Assembly (NCBI GenBank): GCA_017849395.1 | Contig: JAFIHO010000204.1 | Span: forward strand, 1 to 6,879 | Direction of reading: 5' to 3' | Source of the DNA: Hyphomicrobiales bacterium | Lineage (GTDB): Bacteria; Pseudomonadota; Alphaproteobacteria; Micropepsales; Micropepsaceae | DNA length: 6,879 nt | Shown: positions 1 through 5,885 of the stretch, one piece after another | Layout: the number at the start of each line of letters is the position of its first letter | How positions within the stretch are numbered: the stretch's first letter is position 1 | Translations under genes and position numbers: made by a program | The notes under the pieces: generated by a model | The model's input: only the letters and a program-made list of their open reading frames with translations | Told to the model about the DNA's origin: nothing | Databases searched by the model: none

Positions 1-108
1 CGAAGCCTGGGCCACAGCGTTAACTGGCACGGGCGTTGCGAGGGGCGAGATAGACCAAGCCTGATTGACGAAGCGAAACCGAGAAGCCGAAAAGAGTTTA
101 CCTTTCCA
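1..108. other. Upstream region of the cell wall hydrolase gene; no gene identified
   Basis: This short stretch lies before the plus-strand hydrolase gene. I see no RNA gene, repeat or convincing promoter in it. The frame of the downstream gene has no stop codon from base 1, so the window cannot exclude a longer N-terminus. The translated stretch is polar and arginine-rich, unlike a protein N-terminus that would precede a signal anchor, so I treat it as untranslated leader. Confidence 0.4.
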
Positions 109-717
109 ATGACGCAAAAAAAGACTGACACTTCGCGGTCGGACCGCGTGATGGTTGTCGCCATGGGCATCATCCTGGCGACAGCGAGCGCCGCCATCGG
201 CGCGGCCTGGGGACATGGTCAGTCCACGGACAATGTGGGCGCACCCGCGCGTGTCGCGGCGGTGCAGCCTGTGCGCCTGCCGACCGACGGCGCGATGGTG
301 CAGCTGCTGGCCGAGCATCGATGCCTGTCGGAAGCCCTGTATTACGAGGCGCGCGGTGAAAGCGCCGACGGCAAGAAGGCGGTGGCGGAAGTTGTATTTC
401 ATCGCATGAATCACGGCCGTTACGGCCATTCGATCTGCGCCGTTGTGTATGAGGGCGCGAGTCGGCCGGGCTGCCAGTTCTCCTTCACTTGCAACGGCGA
501 TCTGACCCGCAACAAGGAGCCGGAAGCCTGGCGCGATGCAGAAAAACTGGCGGCGCGCATTTTGACAGGCGAAGTTCGGCTGAAGAATTCCACAGGCGGA
601 GCAACCAACTATCACGCCATTTCCGTGAACCCCGATTGGGCCGAGACGCTGGAGCGCACTACCCAGATTGGCAATCACATCTTCTATCGCGGCTTCCCGC
701 GCACGCGCGCGTCCTGA
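109..717 (+). CDS. Cell wall hydrolase, SleB-type (Hydrolase_2 family), membrane-anchored
   Basis: Probable peptidoglycan hydrolase of the SleB/Hydrolase_2 family, named after the lytic enzymes of Bacillus spores; in Gram-negative bacteria members are expected to remodel periplasmic peptidoglycan. The protein has 202 residues. Residues 1-13 are polar and basic, and residues about 14-34 form one hydrophobic segment (starting VMVVAMGIIL), which reads as a signal anchor or uncleaved signal peptide. A linker rich in Ala, Val and Pro runs to about residue 65. The catalytic-type domain follows, from CLSEALYYEARGE (residues 72-84) to NHIFYRGFP near the C-terminus. The glutamates in the YYEARGE motif and the later CQFSFTC and ATNYHA stretches are typical of the family. 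I chose the ATG at 109 because it leaves a basic tail before the membrane segment; the Shine-Dalgarno match is weak (an AAAAGAG run about 12 nt upstream), and the ATG at 151 is an alternative. The gene stands alone, and its stop lies 6 nt from the stop of the convergent nadC. The exact bond cleaved is not known from sequence. Confidence 0.88.
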   Translation: MTQKKTDTSRSDRVMVVAMGIILATASAAIGAAWGHGQSTDNVGAPARVAAVQPVRLPTDGAMVQLLAEHRCLSEALYYEARGESADGKKAVAEVVFHRMNHGRYGHSICAVVYEGASRPGCQFSFTCNGDLTRNKEPEAWRDAEKLAARILTGEVRLKNSTGGATNYHAISVNPDWAETLERTTQIGNHIFYRGFPRTRAS

Positions 718-723
718 ACCCGG

Positions 724-1593
724 TCAGAAATCCAGCCCGATATCCAGATTTGCCGCGCTGTGCGTGATCGCGCCTGAGGAGATGTAATCCACGCCCGTCT
801 CCGCGATCCCGCGTACAGTGGCAAGCGTGACATTGCCTGAGGCTTCCAGAACGGCGCGGCCTTTTGCCATCGCGACAGCGCGGCGCAGATCGTCCGGCGT
901 CATGTTGTCCAGCAGGATCGTGTCGACGCCCAGCACCAGCGCTTCTTCAAGTTGTGCCAGCGTGTCCACTTCCAGCTCGATCTTTGTCATGTGACCCAGG
1001 CCCGCGCGCAGACGCGCGATGGCAGGCGCGATGCCGCCCGCCGCGGCAACATGGTTGTCCTTCACCATCGCCGCGTCATCCAGCCCGAAACGGTGATTGA
1101 AGCCGCCGCCACAGCGCACGGCATATTTCTGCAGGGCTCGCAGGCCCGGGAGAGTCTTGCGGGTGCAGACGATGCGGGCCTTCGTGCCCTCGACGGCCTT
1201 CACCAGCGCATGGGTTGCGGTGGCGACGCCGGACAGATGGCCGAGGAAGTTCAGCGCTACACGCTCACCGGTGAGGATCGCACGGGCCGGGCCCTCGATC
1301 GTGGCAAGAAGCGTGCCCGCCTGTGCGTCAGACCCGTCCGGCGCGGCCACGGTGAATGTCAGCCCGGTTCCGGCCAGCCGGAAAGCTGGATCTGCCGCGA
1401 TCAGGCCCGCGATGCGGCCGGGCTTACGGGCGACGAGGCGGGCCGTGGCGCGGGTCTCGGTCGGGATGGTCAGTTCGCTGGTGATATCGCCCGCGCGGCC
1501 GATATCTTCCAGCAGCGCGGCGCGCACCTGCGGCTCGACCAGCAGCGGCGAGGGTGGACGGGTAAAGGGCAGGGCGAGGTCAGGAGACGGCAT
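724..1593 (-). CDS. nadC: Nicotinate-nucleotide pyrophosphorylase (carboxylating), quinolinate phosphoribosyltransferase
   Basis: Catalyses quinolinate + PRPP to nicotinate mononucleotide + CO2 + diphosphate, the last step of the de novo quinolinate branch, in the cytoplasm. The protein has 289 residues, normal for the family. Visible family motifs are EDIGRAGDITSE (29-40), GERVALNFLGHLSG (108-121), the basic substrate-binding stretch TRKTLPGLRALQKYAV (143-158), GGGFNHRFGLDDAAMVKDNH (161-180), KIELEVDT (203-209 and on), LLDNM, and a C-terminal EASGNVTL and SSGAITHS pair that completes the alpha/beta barrel. The conserved Arg, Lys and His residues expected to bind quinolinate and PRPP are all present. 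The ATG at 1593 lies inside the end of nadB, a 14-bp overlap that implies translational coupling; AGGCGAC just upstream may serve as a weak ribosome site. It is the third and last gene of nadABC. I see no terminator in the 6 nt before the convergent hydrolase gene. Confidence 0.97.
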   Translation of the reverse strand: MPSPDLALPFTRPPSPLLVEPQVRAALLEDIGRAGDITSELTIPTETRATARLVARKPGRIAGLIAADPAFRLAGTGLTFTVAAPDGSDAQAGTLLATIEGPARAILTGERVALNFLGHLSGVATATHALVKAVEGTKARIVCTRKTLPGLRALQKYAVRCGGGFNHRFGLDDAAMVKDNHVAAAGGIAPAIARLRAGLGHMTKIELEVDTLAQLEEALVLGVDTILLDNMTPDDLRRAVAMAKGRAVLEASGNVTLATVRGIAETGVDYISSGAITHSAANLDIGLDF

Positions 1594-3160
1594 GTCGCCT
1601 GTCGGCCAGAGGTGTGTTCGCGACTATCTTCTCGGCGTCGGCAAGCGTCAGGAAGGTGCGCGCGCCGGACTTATCGGTCGCCGGATGATCGTTGCGCCAA
1701 TGGCCGCCGCGCGATTCCGTGCGTGCCAGAGCGGCTGCTGTCACCAGCTTCGCGGCCGCGATCATGTTAAGCAAGGCGGGCTCGCCCGAATGGGCGGTTT
1801 CGACCCTGCGGATCACCTCCAGTGCGGCGGAAAGCCCCCCCGTATCGCGCTCCAGCCCGACGTTGCGGCTCATCGCCTCGCGCAGCACATGAGGCGGTGC
1901 GGGCATGTCGAAACGGCGTGGAGCGGGCGGTGTGCCGCGCAACACGCCATCGGCCAACGAACCGCGCACATCGTCCGCGACGCGCGCACCGAAGACCAAG
2001 CCTTCCAGCAGCGAGTTCGACGCCAGCCGGTTCGCGCCATGCAGGCCCGTGGAGGCGCATTCGCCCACCACCCAAAGTCCGGGCAGAGAGGTGCGGCCCC
2101 GCGCATCGCTGGCGATGCCGCCCATGTGGTAATGCGCGGCCGGCGCGACCGGAATGGGCTGAACTGCGGGATCGATGCATGCCGCCTTGCAGGCCGCATA
2201 AACGGTCGGGAAATGAAGCTCGAAGGCCGCGCCGATGGCGTCGCGGCAATCCAGGAATGTCTTATGGCCCGATACGATCTGGCGATGGATGGCGCGGGCC
2301 ACGATGTCGCGCGGGGCAAGCTCGGCGTCTTCATGCACCGATGTCATGAAACGTTCGCCGCGCTCGTTGATCAGCACCGCGCCTTCACCGCGCAGCGCCT
2401 CGGTGGCGAGGGGGGCGGGATCGCGGCCCACTGCGATGGCGGTGGGATGGAACTGCACGAATTCCGGATCAGCGATCAGCGCGCCCGCGCGCGCCGCCAT
2501 GCCAAGGCCTTCGCCCCGCGCTTCTGGAGGGTTGGTGGTGACGGCATAAAGCGCGCCCAGGCCGCCGGTCGCCAGAATGACCGCACGCGCCTTGAACAGG
2601 ATCAGCCGCGCATCGCTGCCGAAACCGTAGCGGGCGAACAGGCCGGTGACGCGGCCATTTTCCATCGCCAGTTCGACGGCGTGGAACCCTTCCATGAGCG
2701 TGATGGAGTTCGTGGCGGTGGCGCGCTCGGCCAGTGTGCGGGAGATTTCCGCACCCGCCCGGTCGCCGCGCACATGCACGATGCGGGGCAGGCTGTGTGC
2801 CGCCTCGCGGCCCAGGGCCAGCGAGCCGTCTGCCGCGCGGTCGAAGGGCGCGCCATAGGCGAGCAGGTCGCGGATGCGGTCTGGCGCTTCGCGTACGACC
2901 AGTGCGACGACTTCCGGATCGCACAGGCCCGCGCCCGCCGCGATCGTGTCGGCGGCGTGGCTTTGCCAACTGTCATTCTCGCCCATCGCGGCGGCGATGC
3001 CGCCCTGGGCCCAGGCGCTGGAGCCTGATACGCCGGGGCGGGTGCCCGCCAGCACGATGGCGGGCATGGGCGCGAGTTTAAGCGCGGTGAATAGTCCTGC
3101 AATGCCCGCGCCCAGGATCAGTGCGCCGTCGGTTTCGACGATATTGTCGATGCGAGTCAT
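1580..3160 (-). CDS. nadB: L-aspartate oxidase
   Basis: FAD enzyme that oxidises L-aspartate to iminoaspartate, which NadA consumes directly; oxygen or fumarate accepts the electrons in studied enzymes. The protein has 526 residues, close to the usual 510-540. The N-terminal FAD-binding fold shows GAGIAG (17-22), then the flavin-contacting SSAWAQGGIAAA (47-58). The succinate dehydrogenase/fumarate reductase-like core follows: HVRGDRAG (129-136), ATGGLG (197-202), FVQFHPTA (234-241), ALRGEGA (255-261) and APRDIVARAI (282-291), where Arg284 is in the position of the proposed active-site base. Next come HYHMGG (343-348) and GLHGANRLASNSLLEGL (372-388). The C-terminal helical domain keeps the ESRGGHWRNDHP motif. 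The start ATG at 3160 leaves 31 nt after nadA, with an AGG element 6-8 nt upstream. It lies in the middle of the nadABC operon. A long plus-strand frame opposite it is a codon-bias shadow. Confidence 0.97.
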   Translation of the reverse strand: MTRIDNIVETDGALILGAGIAGLFTALKLAPMPAIVLAGTRPGVSGSSAWAQGGIAAAMGENDSWQSHAADTIAAGAGLCDPEVVALVVREAPDRIRDLLAYGAPFDRAADGSLALGREAAHSLPRIVHVRGDRAGAEISRTLAERATATNSITLMEGFHAVELAMENGRVTGLFARYGFGSDARLILFKARAVILATGGLGALYAVTTNPPEARGEGLGMAARAGALIADPEFVQFHPTAIAVGRDPAPLATEALRGEGAVLINERGERFMTSVHEDAELAPRDIVARAIHRQIVSGHKTFLDCRDAIGAAFELHFPTVYAACKAACIDPAVQPIPVAPAAHYHMGGIASDARGRTSLPGLWVVGECASTGLHGANRLASNSLLEGLVFGARVADDVRGSLADGVLRGTPPAPRRFDMPAPPHVLREAMSRNVGLERDTGGLSAALEVIRRVETAHSGEPALLNMIAAAKLVTAAALARTESRGGHWRNDHPATDKSGARTFLTLADAEKIVANTPLADRRHAVS

Positions 3161-3191
3161 TGGTTGCCTGCCGCTTTGTTGTTGGAGGCTG

Positions 3192-4202
3192 TCATTTGAT
3201 CGCCAGCATCCGGTCCACCGCCAGCTTCGCGCGTGCGGCGATGACGGGATCGACCACGACTTCCGTCGTCATGGTCCCGAGCGAATGCAGGATGCCTTCC
3301 AGCGTGATGCGCTTCATGTGCGGGCACAGATTGCAGGGCCGCACGAAGTCCACCTCGGGATGCTCCAGGGCGACATTGTCGCTCATGGAGCATTCGGTGA
3401 TCATCACCACGCGCTGCGGCTTGCGATCGCCGACATAGCCGATCATCGCGGCGGTCGAGCCGGCGAAGTCGGCTTCCGCCACGACCTCCGGCGGGCATTC
3501 GGGATGCGCCAAGACAACGATACCCGGATGGCTGGCGCGATAGTCGCGAATCTCCTGGGCGGTGAAACGCTCATGCACCTCGCATGCGCCTTCCCAGGTA
3601 ATGACCTTCACGCCGGTCTTGGCGGCGATGTTGCGGGCCAGATATTTGTCCGGGATCATGATGACGGTATCGACGCCGAACTGGCGCGCAGTTTCCTCTA
3701 CCACCTTCACGGCGTTGCCGGAGGTGCAGCAGACATCACTTTCCGCCTTCACCTCGGCGGAAGTATTCACATAGGTGATGACCGGCAGGCCCGGATATTT
3801 CTGGCGCAGCAGGCGCACATCCGCGCCCGTGATGGACGAGGCCAGCGAACATCCCGCCCGCGTGTCGGGAATCAGCACGGTCTTTTCCGGCGAGAGAATC
3901 TTTGACGTCTCCGCCATGAAATGCACGCCCGCCTGCACGATCACCTTTGCGTCGGTGCGTGCCGCTTCGCGGGCGAGGGCGAGGCTGTCGCCCACGAAAT
4001 CGCCCACGCAGTGGAAGATTTCCGGCGTCATGTAATTGTGCGCCAGGATGACGGCGTTCTTTTCGCGTTTCAGCCTGTTGATCTCGGCGATGACGGGCGC
4101 ATGTGCGGCCCACTCGATCTCAGGAATGAAGCGCGCGACCTTCGCGTAGAGATCGCGCGTGTCGCGCTTCACCGCGTCGGTATAAGCCAGTTCCACACCC
4201 AT
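3192..4202 (-). CDS. nadA: Quinolinate synthase
   Basis: A [4Fe-4S] enzyme that condenses iminoaspartate with dihydroxyacetone phosphate to quinolinate, in the cytoplasm. The protein has 336 residues, within the family range. Three repeated alpha/beta domains are recognisable from motifs: AHNYM (54-58, with the conserved His and Tyr), GDSLALA (71-77), GVHFMAETSKIL (92-103), YVNTSAEVKA (144-153), HPECP (233-237) and TECSMSDNV (269-277). The three cysteines expected to ligate the cluster are Cys118 (AGCSLAS), Cys207 (GACEVH) and Cys293 (CNLCPHMK). The last is in a CxxC, not the CxxCxxC of the E. coli-type enzyme, so this is the shorter variant. The ATG at 4202 has a strong ribosome site (GGAGAGG) 4 nt upstream. 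It is the first gene of nadABC and follows a promoter overlapped by a palindromic operator. The cluster is oxygen-sensitive in studied NadA proteins. Confidence 0.97.
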   Translation of the reverse strand: MGVELAYTDAVKRDTRDLYAKVARFIPEIEWAAHAPVIAEINRLKREKNAVILAHNYMTPEIFHCVGDFVGDSLALAREAARTDAKVIVQAGVHFMAETSKILSPEKTVLIPDTRAGCSLASSITGADVRLLRQKYPGLPVITYVNTSAEVKAESDVCCTSGNAVKVVEETARQFGVDTVIMIPDKYLARNIAAKTGVKVITWEGACEVHERFTAQEIRDYRASHPGIVVLAHPECPPEVVAEADFAGSTAAMIGYVGDRKPQRVVMITECSMSDNVALEHPEVDFVRPCNLCPHMKRITLEGILHSLGTMTTEVVVDPVIAARAKLAVDRMLAIK

Positions 4203-4206
4203 GGCG

Positions 4207-4213
4207 CCTCTCC
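4207..4213 (-). promoter_or_regulatory. Ribosome binding site of nadA
   Basis: GGAGAGG on the minus strand, ending 4 nt before the nadA ATG at 4202. It is the best Shine-Dalgarno match in the window and fixes the nadA start. It lies only a few bases downstream of the predicted transcription start, so the nadA leader would be very short (about 15 nt). Confidence 0.8.
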
Positions 4214-4222
4214 GTGGCCGTA

Positions 4223-4247
4223 ATTTATACTCGTTTCGAGTATAAAT
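4223..4247. promoter_or_regulatory. Palindromic operator in front of nadABC, probable NrtR binding site
   Basis: A 25-bp interrupted palindrome: arm ATTTATACTCG, a 3-bp TTT centre, then the exact reverse complement of the arm, with 11 of 11 pairs matching. It is AT-rich in a GC-rich setting and begins 20 bp upstream of the nadA start codon. It covers the space between and including parts of the predicted -35 and -10 boxes, so a bound dimer would exclude RNA polymerase. A gene for an NrtR-type regulator lies about 150 bp upstream, and NrtR proteins are known to bind AT-rich inverted repeats near NAD genes. The palindrome is seen directly; its assignment to this NrtR is inferred from context. 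Confidence 0.82.
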
Positions 4248-4252
4248 GTAAG
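4224..4252 (-). promoter_or_regulatory. Predicted sigma-70-type promoter of nadABC
   Basis: On the minus strand, CTTACA (4252-4247; four of six matches to TTGACA) is followed after exactly 17 bp by TATAAA (4229-4224; five of six matches to TATAAT). The expected transcription start is near 4216-4218, just upstream of the nadA ribosome site. The palindromic operator occupies the spacer and reaches into both boxes, the usual arrangement for a repressor. A second -10-like TATACT at 4244-4239 has no good -35 partner at normal spacing. Confidence 0.65.
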
Positions 4253-4255
4253 ACG

Positions 4256-4279
4256 AAAAACCCGGCCTTCAAGAGCCGG
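4256..4279 (-). terminator. Rho-independent terminator after nrtR
   Basis: On the minus strand, CCGGC (4279-4275) and GCCGG (4266-4262) form a GC stem of 5 bp, with a possible sixth G-U pair, around an 8-nt loop. A T-tract (TTTTT, 4260-4256) and further T-rich sequence follow after one G. It lies about 115 nt past the nrtR stop and about 4 nt before the nadA -35 box, so it probably closes the regulator operon and insulates nadABC from read-through. The stem is short, so termination may be partial. Confidence 0.6.
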
Positions 4280-4288
4280 TTCAAGACT

Positions 4289-4307
4289 TATGCTACACAA
4301 GAGCATA
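4289..4307. repeat. Short inverted repeat in the nrtR-nadA intergenic region
   Basis: TATGCT and AGCATA are exact reverse complements separated by 7 nt. The element lies between the nrtR stop and the terminator. It could be a weak hairpin in the nrtR 3' end or a minor protein site, but six-base arms can arise by chance. The rest of 4308-4395 shows no recognisable feature. Confidence 0.25.
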
Positions 4308-4395
4308 TAGGAATCAAGCCGATCCGGTGGCCCTGCGGCGCTTTTGCTTCCGTTTTATGACGACAATCTGCCGCCAGAGCCGTTTTCCAGCCCGT

Positions 4396-5355
4396 TCAGG
4401 CCGTTCGCGCGCGGCGGGCGCCCAGACGCACCCCTGGGGCGGGCCGCTCCCGTAGCACCTCCCTGCGGAAGCGGAATAGTTCGGCGGGGCGACCCCGGGC
4501 GGGGGCGGAAAGCTTGCCGGTACCCTCAACCAGGCCCTGTTCGGCCATCAGGCGGCGGAAATTCTGTTTGTGAAGGCGCAGTCCCGCTAGCGCTTCAACC
4601 GTGCGCTGCAATTCCAGCAGCGTGAAGGCCGGGGCCATAAGCTCGAATACCACCGGCCTGTATTTCAGCTTGCCACGCAGCCGCGCGATGGCGGTGGCAA
4701 GGATACGACGATGGTCGAACATCATGGCGGTGCCCAACGCGGGGGCGTTTTCCGCCTTTCCCGTGTCGCGGAAAAACTCCTCCACCAATCCGGCTTCATA
4801 GAGAAGCTCGTATCGCTCCAGCACCTTTTCATCATCCCAAGGCAGGCCGCCTTCGCCGAAGCAGAGATTTACGCGGTCGCGGCGCAGCTCGGCAGCTTCG
4901 GCGTTGGGCGACTCCTTCACGAATTTGCGAAGAGCCGGGAGGATCGCGCTGTCGATCATGGGCGGCTTGGCGTCGCGCCAGTCTTCCCACGGAAAATAAT
5001 GATACCAGCCGCGCCATTGCGTGTCGGATGCGGCGCGGGCGGGGGCCTGGGCCTGGCGCGTAAGCGCAAGATAGCCGACCGAAACAACGCGCGTATCGGC
5101 CTCGAGGCTGGACAGATGCCGTCCCCGGTCGCCAAAGGTGTAAAGTTGCTCCGTGTACCCCAGATCGAACCCCGTCTGCTCGCCCACCCATTTGCGCAGG
5201 CCCAGTTCCAGCGTGCGGTCATGCGCGGGATCGAATGGGCCGAAGGGCAGGGCGTCCTGCGAACCGTCATGCGCGACGGCCAGCACCGAAGGCCGCTCGC
5301 CTTCCACGGACACGATGGCGGCCGACAGGCCGATGCTGACGGCGGGCGCGTTCAC
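4396..5355 (-). CDS. nrtR: NrtR-type transcriptional regulator of NAD metabolism (degenerate Nudix domain plus winged helix)
   Basis: Probable repressor of NAD biosynthesis genes. Known NrtR proteins pair an N-terminal Nudix-like ligand domain, which senses ADP-ribose in studied members, with a C-terminal winged helix-turn-helix. The protein has 319 residues, longer than the roughly 230-residue short form. The Nudix-like part covers about residues 5-140. In its Nudix-box region (about 47-63) only Glu59 remains of the REUxEE core: KWVGEQTGF replaces the usual Arg-Glu with Lys-Trp and the second Glu with Gln, so hydrolysis is unlikely. It is followed by QLYTFGDRGRH (70-80), a stretch I associate with the family. 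Residues about 150-230 are an extra helical-looking linker. The winged helix lies at about 232-300 (YRPVVFELM, TLLELQRTVEAL, probable recognition helix LHKQNFRRLM at 261-270, then GRPAELFRFRREVL). The start is GTG, overlapping the upstream stop by 4 bp (GTGA), with GGTGGA as ribosome site. No matching palindrome was found upstream of its own gene in this window, so autoregulation is not evident. Confidence 0.9.
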   Translation of the reverse strand: MNAPAVSIGLSAAIVSVEGERPSVLAVAHDGSQDALPFGPFDPAHDRTLELGLRKWVGEQTGFDLGYTEQLYTFGDRGRHLSSLEADTRVVSVGYLALTRQAQAPARAASDTQWRGWYHYFPWEDWRDAKPPMIDSAILPALRKFVKESPNAEAAELRRDRVNLCFGEGGLPWDDEKVLERYELLYEAGLVEEFFRDTGKAENAPALGTAMMFDHRRILATAIARLRGKLKYRPVVFELMAPAFTLLELQRTVEALAGLRLHKQNFRRLMAEQGLVEGTGKLSAPARGRPAELFRFRREVLRERPAPGVRLGARRARTA

Positions 5356-5870
5356 AGGTCCACCAGCGGGAATGGCGTGGGCACGCCTTCAGGCAGGATG
5401 GTCGCCGCGCCCATGGTCTCGACCGCGGCGACCATTCGGCCGTCCCGCGTCAGCAGCGTATCGGCATGTCGTACCAGCAGCCTGTTGGGCGCGGCATGGG
5501 GCGCGCGGCGGCGCATCGCAAGTGCAATGGTCTCCTCGCTTCCCGGACCCAGCCGATCGCACAACACGGTGAAGGCCGCGGCCATGGAGCGGCTGATGCC
5601 GGCCCAGCAATGGATGATCATGGGCTGGCTGGCGTCCCAGCCCCGGCTGAAGGCGAGCAGCTTTTCAATGTGGTCGGGTATGGGCGGCGCTTCACCTCCG
5701 GCCGGATCGATGATGTCGTTCACGCCCAGCTTCAGGTGCCGTTCGCCGGGGAAGCCGGACGGAGTTTCGATCAGGTGGCCGGGCGACAGAAGCGTGACGA
5801 CATGCGACGGCGCATGAGCCGCGATGGCGGCCTCAAGTTGGGAAAGGGGCGTCACAAGAAGGCGGGGCAT
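5352..5870 (-). CDS. Tyrosine phosphatase-like protein with CX5R active-site motif
   Basis: Member of the cysteine-dependent phosphatase superfamily, closest in look to the small predicted protein tyrosine/dual-specificity phosphatases of alphaproteobacteria. The protein has 172 residues, without a signal peptide or membrane segment, so it should be cytoplasmic. The P-loop is HCWAGISRS (87-95): Cys88 is the expected nucleophile and Arg94 the phosphate-binding arginine. Asp52 in LGVNDI (48-53) is a candidate general acid. The N-terminal VVTLLSPGHLIE forms an early strand of the fold. The substrate is not known; a phosphoprotein, a phosphorylated small molecule or a nucleotide are all possible. 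The ATG at 5870 is 15 nt after the HD-protein stop, with AGAAG as a weak ribosome site, and its TGA overlaps the nrtR GTG. It is co-transcribed with the NAD regulator, which suggests but does not prove a link to NAD metabolism. Confidence 0.85.
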   Translation of the reverse strand: MPRLLVTPLSQLEAAIAAHAPSHVVTLLSPGHLIETPSGFPGERHLKLGVNDIIDPAGGEAPPIPDHIEKLLAFSRGWDASQPMIIHCWAGISRSMAAAFTVLCDRLGPGSEETIALAMRRRAPHAAPNRLLVRHADTLLTRDGRMVAAVETMGAATILPEGVPTPFPLVDL

Positions 5871-5885
5871 GACGTCTTCTAGCAG

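Noticed and set aside
65..93. TTGACG (65-70) as a -35 box for the hydrolase gene
   Set aside because: No acceptable -10 hexamer occurs 16-19 bp downstream, so I did not call a promoter.
134..148. 15-bp inverted repeat CGCGGTC-G-GACCGCG near the start of the hydrolase gene
   Set aside because: It falls inside the coding region for polar residues before the membrane segment and is made of GC-rich codons; no T-tract or promoter element accompanies it, so chance is the simplest explanation.
1097..3028. Plus-strand open frame of 643 codons opposite nadB and part of nadC
   Set aside because: It lies antisense to two confidently identified genes, its product is arginine- and alanine-rich with no recognisable motif, and such frames are common in GC-rich DNA with strong third-position bias.
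2874..3905. Plus-strand open frame of 343 codons opposite nadB and nadA
   Set aside because: Antisense shadow of real genes; low-complexity composition rich in His, Arg, Asp and Gly and no domain signature.
4226..4231. TATACT on the plus strand as a divergent promoter -10
   Set aside because: It is one arm of the palindrome, has no matching plus-strand -35, and no plus-strand gene follows.
4314..4529. Minus-strand 71-codon frame spanning the end of nrtR and the intergenic region
   Set aside because: It mostly overlaps the nrtR coding end in another frame, is rich in Pro and Arg, and lacks a ribosome site; looks like a shadow running into non-coding DNA.
4711..5817. Plus-strand open frame of 368 codons opposite nrtR and the phosphatase gene
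   Set aside because: It is opposite two genes with clear family motifs and start-stop coupling; no motif of its own.
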